Of a DNA stretch of 64,000 bases, positions 16,948 to 27,121 are shown piece after piece. Source of the stretch: Blastococcus sp. CPCC 205250 (GTDB lineage Bacteria > Actinomycetota > Actinomycetes > Mycobacteriales > Geodermatophilaceae); contig NZ_JABGCG010000007.1 in the NCBI RefSeq assembly GCF_019799925.1, positions 291,005 to 355,004 on the forward strand. Reading direction: 5' to 3'. Each line of letters starts with the position of its first letter. Within the stretch, counting starts at the first letter, position 1. A program made the translations under genes and the position numbers. Under the pieces are notes generated by a model, which ran no database searches, had not been told where the DNA came from, and was given only the letters and a program-made list of their open reading frames with translations.

Positions 16948-19926
16948 CTACCCCGGTCGGGGGAGCCCGCCCGACCGCCGCCCCCGCTCGGCCGCGAGGA
17001 GCGCGTCGGTCCCGGCGGCGCGCCCGGCCGCCAGCGCCCGTTCGTGGCCGTCCCCGAGGACGGCCGCCAGGCGGGCGGAGGTCGCGGCGACCGGCGCCTC
17101 CTGCGCCTGCGGCAGCGGCAGCCCGGCGCGGGACCGCAGCTGCCCGGCGTGGCCGAGCAGACCGGCCGCGGCCGACGGGTCGTCGGCGGCGAGCGCGGCG
17201 GCCAGCAGCTCCAGCGCCTCGGCCGTGGCCGGGACGTGGCTGAGGTCGCGCGCCCGCCGCGCCGCCGCGAGGGCGGCGTCCCGCGCGCCGGCCGGGTCGC
17301 CGGTGGCGAGCGCCGCGCGGCCGAGGGTGAGCGTCGCGGCGACGACCCCCTCCGGATAGCCGAGGGCGGCGAAGGACACCGCGCACTCCCCGGCCAGCCG
17401 CGCGGCCTCCCCGGGGCAGCCCGTGGCCAGGCGGGTGCGGGCCAGCTGCTCGACGCACAGCGCCACCAGGTGCTCGTCGCCGGTGCGGTCGAGGACGTGC
17501 CGGGCGTCGGCCAGCAGCTGCTCGGCGGTCGCGGCGTCGCCCTGCTCGAGGGCGGTCCGGGCGCGCTGCACCAGCCCGAGACCGGCGCCGCTGTCGTGCC
17601 CCACCGAGCCGAACAGCTCCACCGCGCGGTCCTGCGCGGCCGCCGCCTCCGCGAGCCGGCCCGACGCCCAGCGGACCGTGCCCAGGTGAAGGAGGCTGCG
17701 GGCCTCCCCGCGGACGTCCCCGAGGCCCGCGAACGCGGTCAGGGCCGCCGTGCACTCCGCCTCGGCGGTGGCCAGTTCCCCCACCGACTCGGCGTGCATG
17801 CCCGCGGCCAGCCGCAGCCGCGCGTCGAGCAGGGGCTCGTGCGGGCCGGCCGCCACGGCCGCGGCGATCCACGTGCGCGCCTCGGCGTAGGCCCCCTCGT
17901 AGGACCAGAACCACGCCAGCGACCGCGCCAGGCGGGCACCGAGGGCCGGCTGGGCGGTGCCCGGACCGAGGCAGTGCGCGAGGGCGGCCCGCAGGTCGGG
18001 CGCGGTGGCCCGGAGGTCGGCGAACCAGCCGGGCTGTCCGGTGGCGGCACGCAGCGCGCGGTCGGCCTCCTCGGCGAACTGCGCGTGCCACCGGGCGTGC
18101 CGGTCGCGCGCGGCCCGCTCCTCCCCCGGCCGGGTCGCCAGCCGCTCGGCGGCGTAGGCGCGGATGGTGTCCAGCAGCCGGAAGCGGTCCCCGTCGGCCA
18201 CCGCCACGAGGCTCTGGCGGACCAGCCCCAGCAGCAGCCGCAGCCCGTCGGCGGCCAGGTCGGCACCGGCCACCTCGACGGCGGCCTCCACCGGGAACGG
18301 CCCGGCGAAGACCGACAGCCGGTCGAGGAAGGCGACCTCCTCACCGGTCAGCAGGCCCAGGCTCCAGTCCACGGTGGCCCGCAGGTCGGCGTGCCGGTCG
18401 GGGCGGGCCACGCCGTCCCCGGCCAGCCGCAGCCGGTCGGTCAGCAGCGCCGCGGTCTTGGCCGGGCTCAGCGCGGCGGCGTGCCCGGCGGCGAGCTCCA
18501 CGGCCAGCGGCAGCCCGTCCAGCAGCCGGCACACGCGGGCGACGTCGGCGGCGTTGCCGGCCGTCAGCGCGAAGCCCGGCCGGGCCCGCGCGGCCCGGTC
18601 GACGAACAGCCGCACCGCCGGGGAGGCGCCCACCGCCTCGACCGTCGCCTCTGTGGCGGCCGGGACCGGGAGCGGCGGGACCGGCCAGGCCAGCTCGCCG
18701 GGCACCCCGAGCGGCCGCCGGCTGGTGGCGAGGACCCGCAGCCCGGGGCAGCGCGGGGCGAGCGTGAGCACGAGCCGGGCGACGTCGTCCGGGACGCGCT
18801 CGCAGGTGTCGAGCACCAGGAGCGCGGTGCGTGCGCCGATCCACCGCGCCAGCGCCCCGGCCGGGTCCTCGTCGCTGGCCAGGCCGGTGCCGACCGCGGT
18901 GGCGACGACGGCCGCGACACCGGCGGCGTCGGTCACCGGGGTGAGGTCGGCCCACCAGACGGTGCCCCCGTGCCCGTCAGCCGCGGCCACCGCCAGCCGG
19001 GTCTTGCCGGCGCCGCCCGGGCCGGTGAGCGTGACCAGCCGGTGCGCGGCCAGCGCCTCGCGGAGGTCGCCGAGCTCGGCCTCCCGGCCGATCAGCGGGG
19101 TCAGCGGTGCCGGGACCTCGGCCACCGGCGCCGGGGGCGGGCGGACCTCCGGGCGCGCCCCGGGCGGCGGCTCGGTGACGGGGGGTGCGGCCAGGCCGGG
19201 CTCCTGGCGCAGGATCCGGCCGGCCAGGTCCTGCAGCTCGGGACCGGGGTCCAGGCCGAGCTCGTCGGCGAGGGCGTTGCGGACCGCGTCGAGCGCCTCG
19301 AGGGCATCGGCCTGCCGCCCGGCCCGGTAGAGCGCCAGGGCGTACTGGCCGTGCAGCCGCTCCCGGAACGGGTGCGCGCGCACCAGCTGGCCGAGGTCGG
19401 GCAGCGCGTCGTCGTGCCGGCCCAGGTCCAGCAGCGCCGCCGCGCGCAGCTCGGCGGCCTGCCGGCGCAGCTCCTCCAGCCGGGCGCGGTCCCCCTGCGC
19501 GAACGGGTCGTCGGCCGCCTCGGCCAGCGCCGCGCCCCGCCACAGCGCCAGCGCCGCGTCGGCCGCGTCCAGCCGCTCCGCCGCCGCCGTCCCCGCCGCT
19601 CCGGCCGCCCGCACCAGCCCCTCGAACCGGACCATGTCGACGTCCTCGGCGTCGACCAGCAGCCGGTAGCCGGCCGGGGTCCGGTCGATCCTCAGGTCGT
19701 CGCCGCCGATGCTGCGCCGCAGGTAGGAGACGAGCACCTGGAGCGCGTTGTCCGCGTTGACCGGCGGCTCGTCCCCCCACAGCTGGTCGACCAGCGCCTC
19801 CGGGGCCACCGCAGCGCCGCGCTGCAGCAGCAGGGAGAGCAGCAGGCGCCGGGGGCGGCCGCGGCGTACGGGCAGCAGCCGCCCGTCGCGCCACACCTCC
19901 AGCGGACCCAGGACGAGGACGGGCAC
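16948..19926 (-). CDS. AfsR/SARP-type transcriptional regulator with STAND ATPase and TPR repeats
   Basis: This 992-residue regulator has the AfsR layout. It starts with an OmpR-like winged helix (1-95, LGPLEVWRDGRLLPV and WGDEPPVNADNALQVLVSYLR) and a bacterial transcriptional activator (BTAD) domain (100-245). An NB-ARC/STAND ATPase follows, with P-loop LTGPGGAGKTRLAV near 300 and VLDTCERV as Walker B. The C-terminus is a long Ala/Leu-rich TPR array (about 650-980). Such proteins activate secondary-metabolite or stress genes after ATP-driven oligomerisation. The GTG at 19926 has GAGGAG 5 nt upstream. The azoreductase/PhzF cluster is divergent across a 168-bp gap, so it is a natural candidate target. 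No biosynthetic cluster is in view. Confidence 0.88.
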   Translation of the reverse strand: MPVLVLGPLEVWRDGRLLPVRRGRPRRLLLSLLLQRGAAVAPEALVDQLWGDEPPVNADNALQVLVSYLRRSIGGDDLRIDRTPAGYRLLVDAEDVDMVRFEGLVRAAGAAGTAAAERLDAADAALALWRGAALAEAADDPFAQGDRARLEELRRQAAELRAAALLDLGRHDDALPDLGQLVRAHPFRERLHGQYALALYRAGRQADALEALDAVRNALADELGLDPGPELQDLAGRILRQEPGLAAPPVTEPPPGARPEVRPPPAPVAEVPAPLTPLIGREAELGDLREALAAHRLVTLTGPGGAGKTRLAVAAADGHGGTVWWADLTPVTDAAGVAAVVATAVGTGLASDEDPAGALARWIGARTALLVLDTCERVPDDVARLVLTLAPRCPGLRVLATSRRPLGVPGELAWPVPPLPVPAATEATVEAVGASPAVRLFVDRAARARPGFALTAGNAADVARVCRLLDGLPLAVELAAGHAAALSPAKTAALLTDRLRLAGDGVARPDRHADLRATVDWSLGLLTGEEVAFLDRLSVFAGPFPVEAAVEVAGADLAADGLRLLLGLVRQSLVAVADGDRFRLLDTIRAYAAERLATRPGEERAARDRHARWHAQFAEEADRALRAATGQPGWFADLRATAPDLRAALAHCLGPGTAQPALGARLARSLAWFWSYEGAYAEARTWIAAAVAAGPHEPLLDARLRLAAGMHAESVGELATAEAECTAALTAFAGLGDVRGEARSLLHLGTVRWASGRLAEAAAAQDRAVELFGSVGHDSGAGLGLVQRARTALEQGDAATAEQLLADARHVLDRTGDEHLVALCVEQLARTRLATGCPGEAARLAGECAVSFAALGYPEGVVAATLTLGRAALATGDPAGARDAALAAARRARDLSHVPATAEALELLAAALAADDPSAAAGLLGHAGQLRSRAGLPLPQAQEAPVAATSARLAAVLGDGHERALAAGRAAGTDALLAAERGRRSGGLPRPG

Positions 19927-20094
19927 GGCACTCCTCGGTCGGTGGACGCCGGGCGGGACCGCGGAACGGTAACCGGCGCCGCGGACGCGGACCAGCACGC
20001 GCGACACGGTCGCGACAGTCCCGTGACAGCCGGCCGCGGAGGGTCGGGACCAGCGAGCGACCCCCGCCGCCACCCACCACCGATGGAGGACCCG

Positions 20095-20712
20095 ATGTCC
20101 CGCCTGCTGCACCTCTCCGCCTCCCCCCGCGGCGCCCGTTCCGAGTCCCTGGCGATCGCCGCCACGTTCCTCGACGCCTTCCGCGAGGCCGACCCGCTGA
20201 GCGAGGTCGACACCTGGGACCTGTGGGACGGCACGCTGCCCGCCTTCGGCCCCGACGCCGTCGCGGCGAAGATGGCCGTCTTCGCCGGCGAGACGCCGAC
20301 CGGGGACGCCTGGGCGCGCGCCGAGGAGGCCTTCCGCCGGTTCGACTCCTACGACCGCTACCTGTTCAGCGTCCCGATGTGGAACGCCGGCGTGCCCTAC
20401 GTGCTCAAGCAGTTCATCGACGTGGTGAGCCAGCCCGGGATGGTGTTCGGCTTCGACCCGGTCGAGGGCTACACCGGACTGCTCACCGGCAAGAAGGCCG
20501 CGCTCGTGCTGACCAGCGCCGTGTACGGGCCGGGTCGCCCGGCGTCGTTCGGGTCCGACTTCCAGGCGCCGTTCCTGCGCGACTGGCTGCGCTGGGCCGG
20601 CGTGACCGAGATCGACGAGGTGCACTTCCGGCCGGACCTCGCCACCGCCGACGCCGACGCCGGGCGCGCGCAGGCGCACGCCGACGCCGCCGAGCTCGGC
20701 AAGAAGTTCTGA
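20095..20712 (+). CDS. FMN-dependent NADH-azoreductase/quinone oxidoreductase
   Basis: This 205-residue flavodoxin-fold reductase of the AzoR family transfers two electrons from NAD(P)H through FMN to azo dyes and, more likely in the cell, to quinones. Visible signatures are the N-terminal HLSASPRGARSES phosphate-binding loop, VPMWNAGVPYVLKQFIDVV (near 100) and the KKAALVLTSAVYGPG strand. The ATG at 20095 sits 5 nt after GGAGGA; another ATG at 20083 overlaps that ribosome-binding site and is less likely. Its stop overlaps the ATG of the next gene (TGATG), so it is transcribed with the SnoaL-PhzF fusion. It is divergent from the SARP regulator. Confidence 0.9.
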   Translation: MSRLLHLSASPRGARSESLAIAATFLDAFREADPLSEVDTWDLWDGTLPAFGPDAVAAKMAVFAGETPTGDAWARAEEAFRRFDSYDRYLFSVPMWNAGVPYVLKQFIDVVSQPGMVFGFDPVEGYTGLLTGKKAALVLTSAVYGPGRPASFGSDFQAPFLRDWLRWAGVTEIDEVHFRPDLATADADAGRAQAHADAAELGKKF

Positions 20713-21956
20713 TGCCCACGCTGCAGCGCACCGCCGAGGACGTCGTCCGGGAGTTCCTCGCCGACGTCCGCTCGGGTCGCCACCCCGAGCGCGCGGCGCT
20801 GGTGCTCGCTGACCGTGTGGTGGCGCACCAGGGCCGGCCCGGGGCCGAGCACGGCGTCGTCGTCCGCACGCCGGCCGGCTACGCCGACCACGTGCGGGAG
20901 ATGCTGGCCGTGTCGGGCCCGTGGGAGCTCCGCTGGGAGACGGCGACGCTGCCCTCCGGGAACGTCGCCGCCACCTGGACCCAGCACGGCACCGGGCGCG
21001 ACGGGCCGGTGGTCGAGCACGGCTTGGCCACCTACCGGGTGCGCGGGGACCGGGTGACCGAGTACTGGGTGGACGCCGACCGGCACCCGGGCCCCTGCCC
21101 GGCGCCGGCCGGCTGCCCCGAGGTGCTCCGGTACGCGGCGTTCAGCGCCGACCCCGGCGGCGGCAACCCCGCCGGGATCGTCCTCGACGCCCGCGGGCTG
21201 ACCGACGAGCGGATGCTGGCGATCGCCGCCGGGGTCGGCTACTCCGAGACGGCGTTCCTCGTGCCGGGGGACGACGGGCGCCTCGCCGTCCGGTACTGGA
21301 GCCCGCGGGCCGAGGTCGCCTTCTGCGGACACGCGACGATCGCGGCGGCCGTCGCCCTCGCCGAGGGGCACGGGCCGGGACGGCGGGTGTTCGAGACCGC
21401 CGCGGGCCCGGTGCCCGTCACCACCGAGCGGGCCCCGGACGGGTCGTGGCGGGCCACCCTGACCAGCGTGCCCCCGCGCACCGTGCCACTGGCCGACGCG
21501 GACCTGGCCGCCCTGCTCGCCGCGCTGGGCTGGTCCGCGGCCGACCTGGACCCCGCCCTGCCCCCACGGGTCGCCTACGCCGGCAACTGGCACCCGGTGC
21601 TGGCCGCCGCCACCCGCGCACGGCTGGCCGACCTCGACTACGACGTCCCGGCGCTGGGCGCCCTGATGTCCGCCCGCGGCTGGACCACCGTCGCCCTGGT
21701 CTGGCGGGAGTCCGGCTCGGTCCTCGTGGCCCGCGACCCGTTCCCGCCCGGGGGCGTGGTCGAGGACCCGGCGACCGGTGCCGCCGCCGCGGCCCTCGGC
21801 GGCCACCTGCGCGAGCTCGGGGCGGTGCCGCTGCCGGCGACGCTGACCGTGCGGCAGGGCGAGGACATGGGCCGCCCGAGCGTGCTCGTCGTCGACGTCC
21901 CGGCCGATCCGGGCTCCGGCATCCGGGTCAGCGGCACCGCCGTCCCCATCCCCTGA
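20712..21956 (+). CDS. SnoaL-like domain fused to PhzF-type isomerase/epimerase
   Basis: This 414-residue protein joins two domains in one uninterrupted frame. Residues 1-125 look like a SnoaL/NTF2 cup (VREFLADVRSGRHPERAA, then HGLATYRVRGDRVTEYWVDADR). Residues 137-412 are a complete PhzF/DapF-fold domain: LRYAAFSADPGGGNPAG, VGYSETAFL with the catalytic Glu near 180, AEVAFCGHATIAAAVAL, and EDPATGAAAAALGGHL near the end. PhzF relatives isomerise or epimerise small acids, and only some act in phenazine synthesis; no other phz gene is near. The gene starts within the stop of the azoreductase gene and ends before a separate ribosome-binding site for the next. The fusion is real in sequence, but the joint substrate is unknown. 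Confidence 0.85.
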   Translation: MPTLQRTAEDVVREFLADVRSGRHPERAALVLADRVVAHQGRPGAEHGVVVRTPAGYADHVREMLAVSGPWELRWETATLPSGNVAATWTQHGTGRDGPVVEHGLATYRVRGDRVTEYWVDADRHPGPCPAPAGCPEVLRYAAFSADPGGGNPAGIVLDARGLTDERMLAIAAGVGYSETAFLVPGDDGRLAVRYWSPRAEVAFCGHATIAAAVALAEGHGPGRRVFETAAGPVPVTTERAPDGSWRATLTSVPPRTVPLADADLAALLAALGWSAADLDPALPPRVAYAGNWHPVLAAATRARLADLDYDVPALGALMSARGWTTVALVWRESGSVLVARDPFPPGGVVEDPATGAAAAALGGHLRELGAVPLPATLTVRQGEDMGRPSVLVVDVPADPGSGIRVSGTAVPIP

Positions 21957-21983
21957 CGTTCCCACCCCTCGAAGGAGGACCCC

Positions 21984-22673
21984 GTGTCCACTCCCCCTGC
22001 CGACCAGCTGCGCGGCGCACTGACCGCCGGCGTCTGGGCGCTGCCGGTCTCCGGCGCGCTGCTGGCCGCCTCCACCGTCACCCACCAGCCGTCGTCCGCC
22101 GACGACTTCGCGGCCTACGCCGCCTACGTCACCACCGGGCCGTTCCTCGTCAGCCACCTGGTCGGCAGCATCCTGGGCGCCGCGCTCGGCATCGTCGGCG
22201 CCCTGTCGGCGGTGGCGCTGGCCGTCGACCGGCTGCGCCGTCCCCGGGCCGCCCTGGCCGGGGCCGCGCTCACCGTCACGGGCCAGGTGCTGAGCACCGC
22301 GCTCTTCGGGGTCGCCGCCTTCGCGCAGCCGGCGATCGGCCGGGCGTGGGTCTCCGGTCGCGGCGACGCGGTCGCCTGGAACGCCGACGTCTACGGCCCG
22401 GCGCTGTTCGGCACCGCGGGGGTGGCGCTGCTGGCCTGGTCCGCGGGCGCGGTCCTGGTCGGCCGCGAGCTCGCCGCGGCCGACCCGGCGCTGCGGGTCG
22501 CCGGGCTGACGTACGCGGTGTCGCTGCCGCTGTACTACCTCGCCGGCCCCCTCGGGTCGGTCGTGCAGCCGATCGCCGGAGCGGTGTTCACCGCGGCGGC
22601 CGTCGTCCTGGCCCGGCGGCTGCCGGTCCTGGCCGCGACGCCGCGGCTGCCCGAGCCGGCGCTGACCTCCTGA
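21984..22673 (+). CDS. six-helix membrane protein of unknown function
   Basis: This 229-residue integral membrane protein has about six hydrophobic segments (roughly 18-38, 60-85, 95-115, 135-160, 175-195 and 198-218). The aromatic and Ala-rich segments around VTTGPFLVSHLVGSILGAALG and LTYAVSLPLYYLAGPLGSVVQPIAG resemble DUF4386-like proteins, but I do not assign a family. The GTG at 21984 is well supported by GAAGGAGGA. It is the third gene of the azoreductase unit (27 bp after the PhzF stop) and convergent with the enoyl-CoA isomerase gene. Confidence 0.7.
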   Translation: MSTPPADQLRGALTAGVWALPVSGALLAASTVTHQPSSADDFAAYAAYVTTGPFLVSHLVGSILGAALGIVGALSAVALAVDRLRRPRAALAGAALTVTGQVLSTALFGVAAFAQPAIGRAWVSGRGDAVAWNADVYGPALFGTAGVALLAWSAGAVLVGRELAAADPALRVAGLTYAVSLPLYYLAGPLGSVVQPIAGAVFTAAAVVLARRLPVLAATPRLPEPALTS

Positions 22674-22685
22674 CCAGCGGAGCGG

Positions 22686-23345
22686 TCAGGCGCGGGCGCG
22701 CAGCGCGGCCAGCACCGGGCCGTACATCGTGGTCTTGATCGCGGCCAGTGTCGGGCCGGCGAGGTCGGCCCGGGCGGCGGCCAGCTCGACGGCCGTCGCC
22801 CGGACGGCGTCCTCGGGGACGGCGGCGTCGACGATCGCCGCCGCGGCGGCCTCCTCGCCCCCGTAGCGGCGTCCGGTGACCATCGCCTCGTGCGCGACCT
22901 GCGGGGCCAGCCGCGCCTGGATGAGCGCGGCCATCCCCGGCTGGAACGGCAGCCCGAGCGCCGCCTCCGGGAGACACCAGAACCCGCGGTCGGCCCGCAT
23001 GACCCGGCTGTCGTGGGCGAGGGCGAGCATCGCGCCGCCGCCGAAGGCGTGCCCGGGCAGCGCGGCCACGGTGAACAGCGGCGCCTCCAGCACCCGGGCG
23101 AGGACGACCTCGATCCGGGCGCTGTAGCCCTGGCCCTCCTCCGGGTGCGCGAGCAGCCAGTCGAGGTCCAGCCCGTTGCTGAAGAACCGCCCGCCGGCCG
23201 TGGTGACCAGCGCGCGCGGGCCCTCGGCCGCCGTCACCTGGTCCAGGGCCGCCTCGACCTCGGTGAGCCAGTCGAGGGTGAAGCGGTTCTCGCCGTCGCC
23301 GAGGTCGAGGACGAAGACGTCGCCGTCGCGGCTCAGAACAGGCAT
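22686..23345 (-). CDS. enoyl-CoA hydratase/isomerase family protein
   Basis: This 219-residue crotonase-fold enzyme is shorter than the typical 260-residue hydratases, close to the peroxisomal delta3,delta2-enoyl-CoA isomerase (ECI/PECI) group. The oxyanion-hole motifs SNGLDLDWL and ALPGHAFGGGAMLALAHDSRVM are visible. The isomerase-like acidic residue sits in the stretch CLPEAALGLPF (near 125). It follows argG on the same strand with 13 bp between. Its own promoter is likely: TAGCGT (23352-23357) lies 6 nt before the ATG, which would make the mRNA leaderless even though it is close to argG. Confidence 0.83.
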   Translation of the reverse strand: MPVLSRDGDVFVLDLGDGENRFTLDWLTEVEAALDQVTAAEGPRALVTTAGGRFFSNGLDLDWLLAHPEEGQGYSARIEVVLARVLEAPLFTVAALPGHAFGGGAMLALAHDSRVMRADRGFWCLPEAALGLPFQPGMAALIQARLAPQVAHEAMVTGRRYGGEEAAAAAIVDAAVPEDAVRATAVELAAARADLAGPTLAAIKTTMYGPVLAALRARA

Positions 23346-23351
23346 GGCCGG

Positions 23352-23357
23352 ACGCTA
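23352..23357 (-). promoter_or_regulatory. -10 box directly before the enoyl-CoA isomerase start
   Basis: TAGCGT on the minus strand ends 6 nt before the ATG at 23345, the spacing of a leaderless transcript. It lies in the 13-bp gap after argG. Confidence 0.5.
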
Positions 23358-23358
23358 C

Positions 23359-24855
<1,497 letters not shown>

Positions 24856-25476
24856 TCACCCCCGGCGGACGACGTGGCCGCAGCCACCCCCGAAGGTCTC
24901 GACGGCGAACCCGCGGACGGCGAGGACGTCGGCGACGGCCCGGTTCATCACCTGCTGGACGGCGCCGTCGACCTCGGCGCCGTGCACCTGGTCGACGCTC
25001 ATCCGCTCGTGCTGGCGCCAGGTGACCACGATGCCGTCGAGGTCGGGCTCGCAGCGCAGGCTGGCCCCACCCAGGGCGCCGTCCTCCCCCGCGGCGTCGT
25101 GCACCGGGAGGCCGGCCTCGGCCAGCGCGGCGGTGACCTCGACGACGAGCGTGGTGAGGGGGTCCTCGTCGTCGACGACCTCCTCCCACTCGGCCGGCAG
25201 GCGGCCCAGCTGCTCGCCGAGGTGGGCCAGCCACGCCCACTCCTGCGGCGAGGGGCGGCGCTTGACGCGGCCGTCGGGCCGGCGCACGCCGTAGACGGTC
25301 TCGACGGTGCCCGGAGCGTGCTCGGCGGCGGCCCAGCCGGCCTCCTGGCGGGTGGGGAACGGGCCGGCGACGACCGGGCCGCGACCGTCGTCCTCCACCT
25401 CGGTCAGCCACCAGCCCAGGGCCGTCGCGCCACCGACGGCCACACCACTGACGGGGAGACGACTCACGTGCTGCAC
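24856..25476 (-). CDS. unknown protein, paralogue of the 25.7-26.6 kb gene
   Basis: This 206-residue protein of unknown family has a short apolar N-terminus (VSGVAVGGATALGWWL) that could anchor or export it. The rest is polar and begins VAGPFPTRQEAGWAAAEH, a SPOR-like turn. The C-terminal 100 residues (LTTLVVEVTAALAEAGLPVHD, then TWRQHERMSVDQVHG and ending GCGHVVRRG) match the second gene at 25695-26576 closely, so the two are tandem paralogues on one strand. The second of two adjacent GTGs (25476) is best spaced behind AGGAGG. A promoter motif shared with the paralogue's operon lies at 25555-25572. It ends 12 bp before the argG operator region. Confidence 0.7.
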   Translation of the reverse strand: MQHVSRLPVSGVAVGGATALGWWLTEVEDDGRGPVVAGPFPTRQEAGWAAAEHAPGTVETVYGVRRPDGRVKRRPSPQEWAWLAHLGEQLGRLPAEWEEVVDDEDPLTTLVVEVTAALAEAGLPVHDAAGEDGALGGASLRCEPDLDGIVVTWRQHERMSVDQVHGAEVDGAVQQVMNRAVADVLAVRGFAVETFGGGCGHVVRRG

Positions 25477-25554
25477 CACTCCTCCTGGACTCCGACCGGC
25501 GGCGGGGAAGGCCGCCGGTCCCCCGCGCGCCGGCCGGGGCCGGTCACGCGGGTC

Positions 25555-25572
25555 GGACGAAAACTAGGAGCC
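25555..25572 (-). promoter_or_regulatory. shared upstream motif, copy 1
   Basis: On the minus strand this reads GGCTCCTAGTTTTCGTCC. A near-identical copy lies at 26882-26899 ahead of the paralogous operon. They agree at 15 of 18 positions, including the core CCTA-S-TTTTCGTCC. It sits about 80 bp from the start codon and is probably a promoter or operator common to both units. Confidence 0.55.
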
Positions 25573-25694
25573 GGACCGGCGGATCCCCGCCGTCCGACCG
25601 GGGCGGCTCCCGGCGCGTCGCACCGCGGCTGCGCGGCGGACACAGGGAGTCGCCGACCCGCCTCGGAGTGCTGCCCTGCCGAGACGGGTCGGGC

Positions 25695-26576
25695 TCACCG
25701 CGGACCGGGGGTCACCATCCAGCAGTCACTGCTCCCGAAGGGCTCGACCTCGAAGCCCACGGTGCGCAGGACCTCGGCCAGGGCGGCACTCATCGCGCGC
25801 TGGACGGCGGACTCGACCGCCGCGCCGCGCACCTGCTGCACGCTCATCCGGTCGTGCTGGTGCCAGCTGACGAGCACGCCGGCGTGCGCGGGGCCGGGGC
25901 TGAGGCACACACCGCCCGCCGCGCCGTCGCCGGCACAGTCGTGCAGCGGCAGGCCGGCCTCCACCAGGGCGGCGGCCACCTCGACCACGAGCGTGGTGAG
26001 CGCGTCGTCGTCGGACACCAGCTCGTCCCAGTCGTCGGCCAGCCGGTCCAGCTGGTCGCCGAGCTCGGCGAGCCAGGCGCGCTCGGCCGGCAGCTGCCGG
26101 CGGACCACGGTGCCGTCGGTCCGCTGCGAGCCCCAGACCACGCGGGTGGACTCGGCCAGGCCGTGGGCGAGCAGCGCCCAGTCGGCCTCGACGCGGTCGG
26201 CGAACGGCCCGGCCACGGCGTGCTGTCCCGGCTCGTCGGCCTCGTCGTCGACGAGCCACCAGGCGGGGGGCGACCCCGGCTCACCGAGCCGCTTGCCGGC
26301 GGGGTGGGTGGCGACGCCGACGGCCGTGGCCTGCTCGGCGCGGGCCGGCGCGGCGGCGCCCTCGGCCGGGGCGGCCTCCCCGGGGAGGACGACGCCGACG
26401 GCGGACACCTCGGTCCCGGCGGCGGCCGGCGCCGCGACGGCGACCTGCTGCCGCTGGGTCCGCACGGCGTTGCGCTCGAACTCGTACCGCGCGGTCGAGC
26501 TGGTGCCCAGGGCCACGACGAGGGCCGCGAGGACGAAGAACCCGGCCAGGGTCACCCCCGGCCAGAGCAGGACCAT
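25695..26576 (-). CDS. membrane-anchored unknown protein, paralogue of the 24.9-25.5 kb gene
   Basis: This 293-residue protein has one N-terminal transmembrane helix (VTLAGFFVLAALVVALG, about 7-24), a low-complexity Ala/Pro/Val linker (about 50-95) and a C-terminal domain shared with the preceding gene. Shared blocks are VAGPFADRVEADWALLAHG, DALTTLVVEVAAALVEAGLP and SWHQHDRMSVQQVRGAAVESAVQRAMS. I do not recognise the family. The ATG at 26576 lies 4 bp after the stop of the 83-residue gene, and the weak GGTGAGG site overlaps that stop, so the two are translationally coupled. The conserved HQHxRMSVxQV motif may be functionally important. Confidence 0.72.
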   Translation of the reverse strand: MVLLWPGVTLAGFFVLAALVVALGTSSTARYEFERNAVRTQRQQVAVAAPAAAGTEVSAVGVVLPGEAAPAEGAAAPARAEQATAVGVATHPAGKRLGEPGSPPAWWLVDDEADEPGQHAVAGPFADRVEADWALLAHGLAESTRVVWGSQRTDGTVVRRQLPAERAWLAELGDQLDRLADDWDELVSDDDALTTLVVEVAAALVEAGLPLHDCAGDGAAGGVCLSPGPAHAGVLVSWHQHDRMSVQQVRGAAVESAVQRAMSAALAEVLRTVGFEVEPFGSSDCWMVTPGPR

Positions 26577-26580
26577 GGCC

Positions 26581-26832
26581 TCACCAGGCACGCCAGGCTC
26601 CCTGCGGGCCGGCGCCCCATGCGGCCGCACGCCGCGACGACTCCCGGGTCCAGGCGAGCGCGCGGGCACCCGAGGCCCGCAGCGAGGGGCGCAGCTGCCG
26701 CCGCGCCGCCAGGGGGGTACCGGTCGCCGGCTCCTCTGCCGAGAAGAGTTCCAGCAGCGCCGTCAGCCCCGTCTGCTCGTCGTGCTCGACGAGTCGTGGT
26801 GGTGCGGGTGCCAGTGCGGGGGGCGCGTTCAC
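26581..26832 (-). CDS. small Ala/Arg-rich protein coupled to the unknown membrane protein
   Basis: This 83-residue protein of unknown family has an N-terminal Pro/Ala region, then LTALLELFSAEEPATG and a basic, Trp-containing tail (ALAWTRESSRRAAAWG). The GTG at 26832 has GAGGAG at good spacing. The stop lies 4 bp before the start of the 293-residue partner gene, which is the main support that it is translated. The shared promoter motif at 26882-26899 lies 50 bp upstream. Confidence 0.6.
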   Translation of the reverse strand: MNAPPALAPAPPRLVEHDEQTGLTALLELFSAEEPATGTPLAARRQLRPSLRASGARALAWTRESSRRAAAWGAGPQGAWRAW

Positions 26833-26881
26833 GCGGTGCTCCTCGAGTGCGTCCGTCGCGGCCGGGGAAGTGCCGCTGACA

Positions 26882-26899
26882 GGACGAAAAGTAGGGTCC
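26882..26899 (-). promoter_or_regulatory. shared upstream motif, copy 2
   Basis: On the minus strand this reads GGACCCTACTTTTCGTCC, matching copy 1 (25555-25572) at 15 of 18 bases. It is the only A/T-containing block in a very GC-rich gap and lies 50-67 bp before the GTG of the small coupled gene. Upstream to 27121 I see nothing else. Confidence 0.55.
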
Positions 26900-27121
26900 G
26901 CGCCCCCTCCGGGAGCCCGTCCGGACACGCTCGCGACGGCGCCGTCACCCGATCGTTGTGCAGCCTCCCGGCGGAGCCGGTGACCGGCCGCAGCGGGCGC
27001 CGTCTTGTCGACATCCGGCGAGGTCAGGAGCGTGGCGGCGCCCCGGGTGGGGGACGGTCACGCCGGTGCGGTGTCCGACGGCGGCATGTCGCGCCCCGCC
27101 GCGGCGTGCGGCGCGAGGCCG

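Noticed and set aside
12872..17359. A very long open frame on the plus strand opposite the metallopeptidase and GGDEF-EAL genes.
   Set aside because: It is an Arg/Pro-rich antisense shadow typical of high GC; the minus-strand genes have full domains and good starts.
17044..20712. A 1222-codon plus-strand frame opposite the SARP gene that runs into the azoreductase.
   Set aside because: Only its last 205 codons encode the azoreductase; the rest is composition-driven and lacks domains or a ribosome-binding site.
20712..21956. A phenazine biosynthesis cluster.
   Set aside because: Only a PhzF-fold domain is present; no phzA-E/G genes, and PhzF folds have many other roles.
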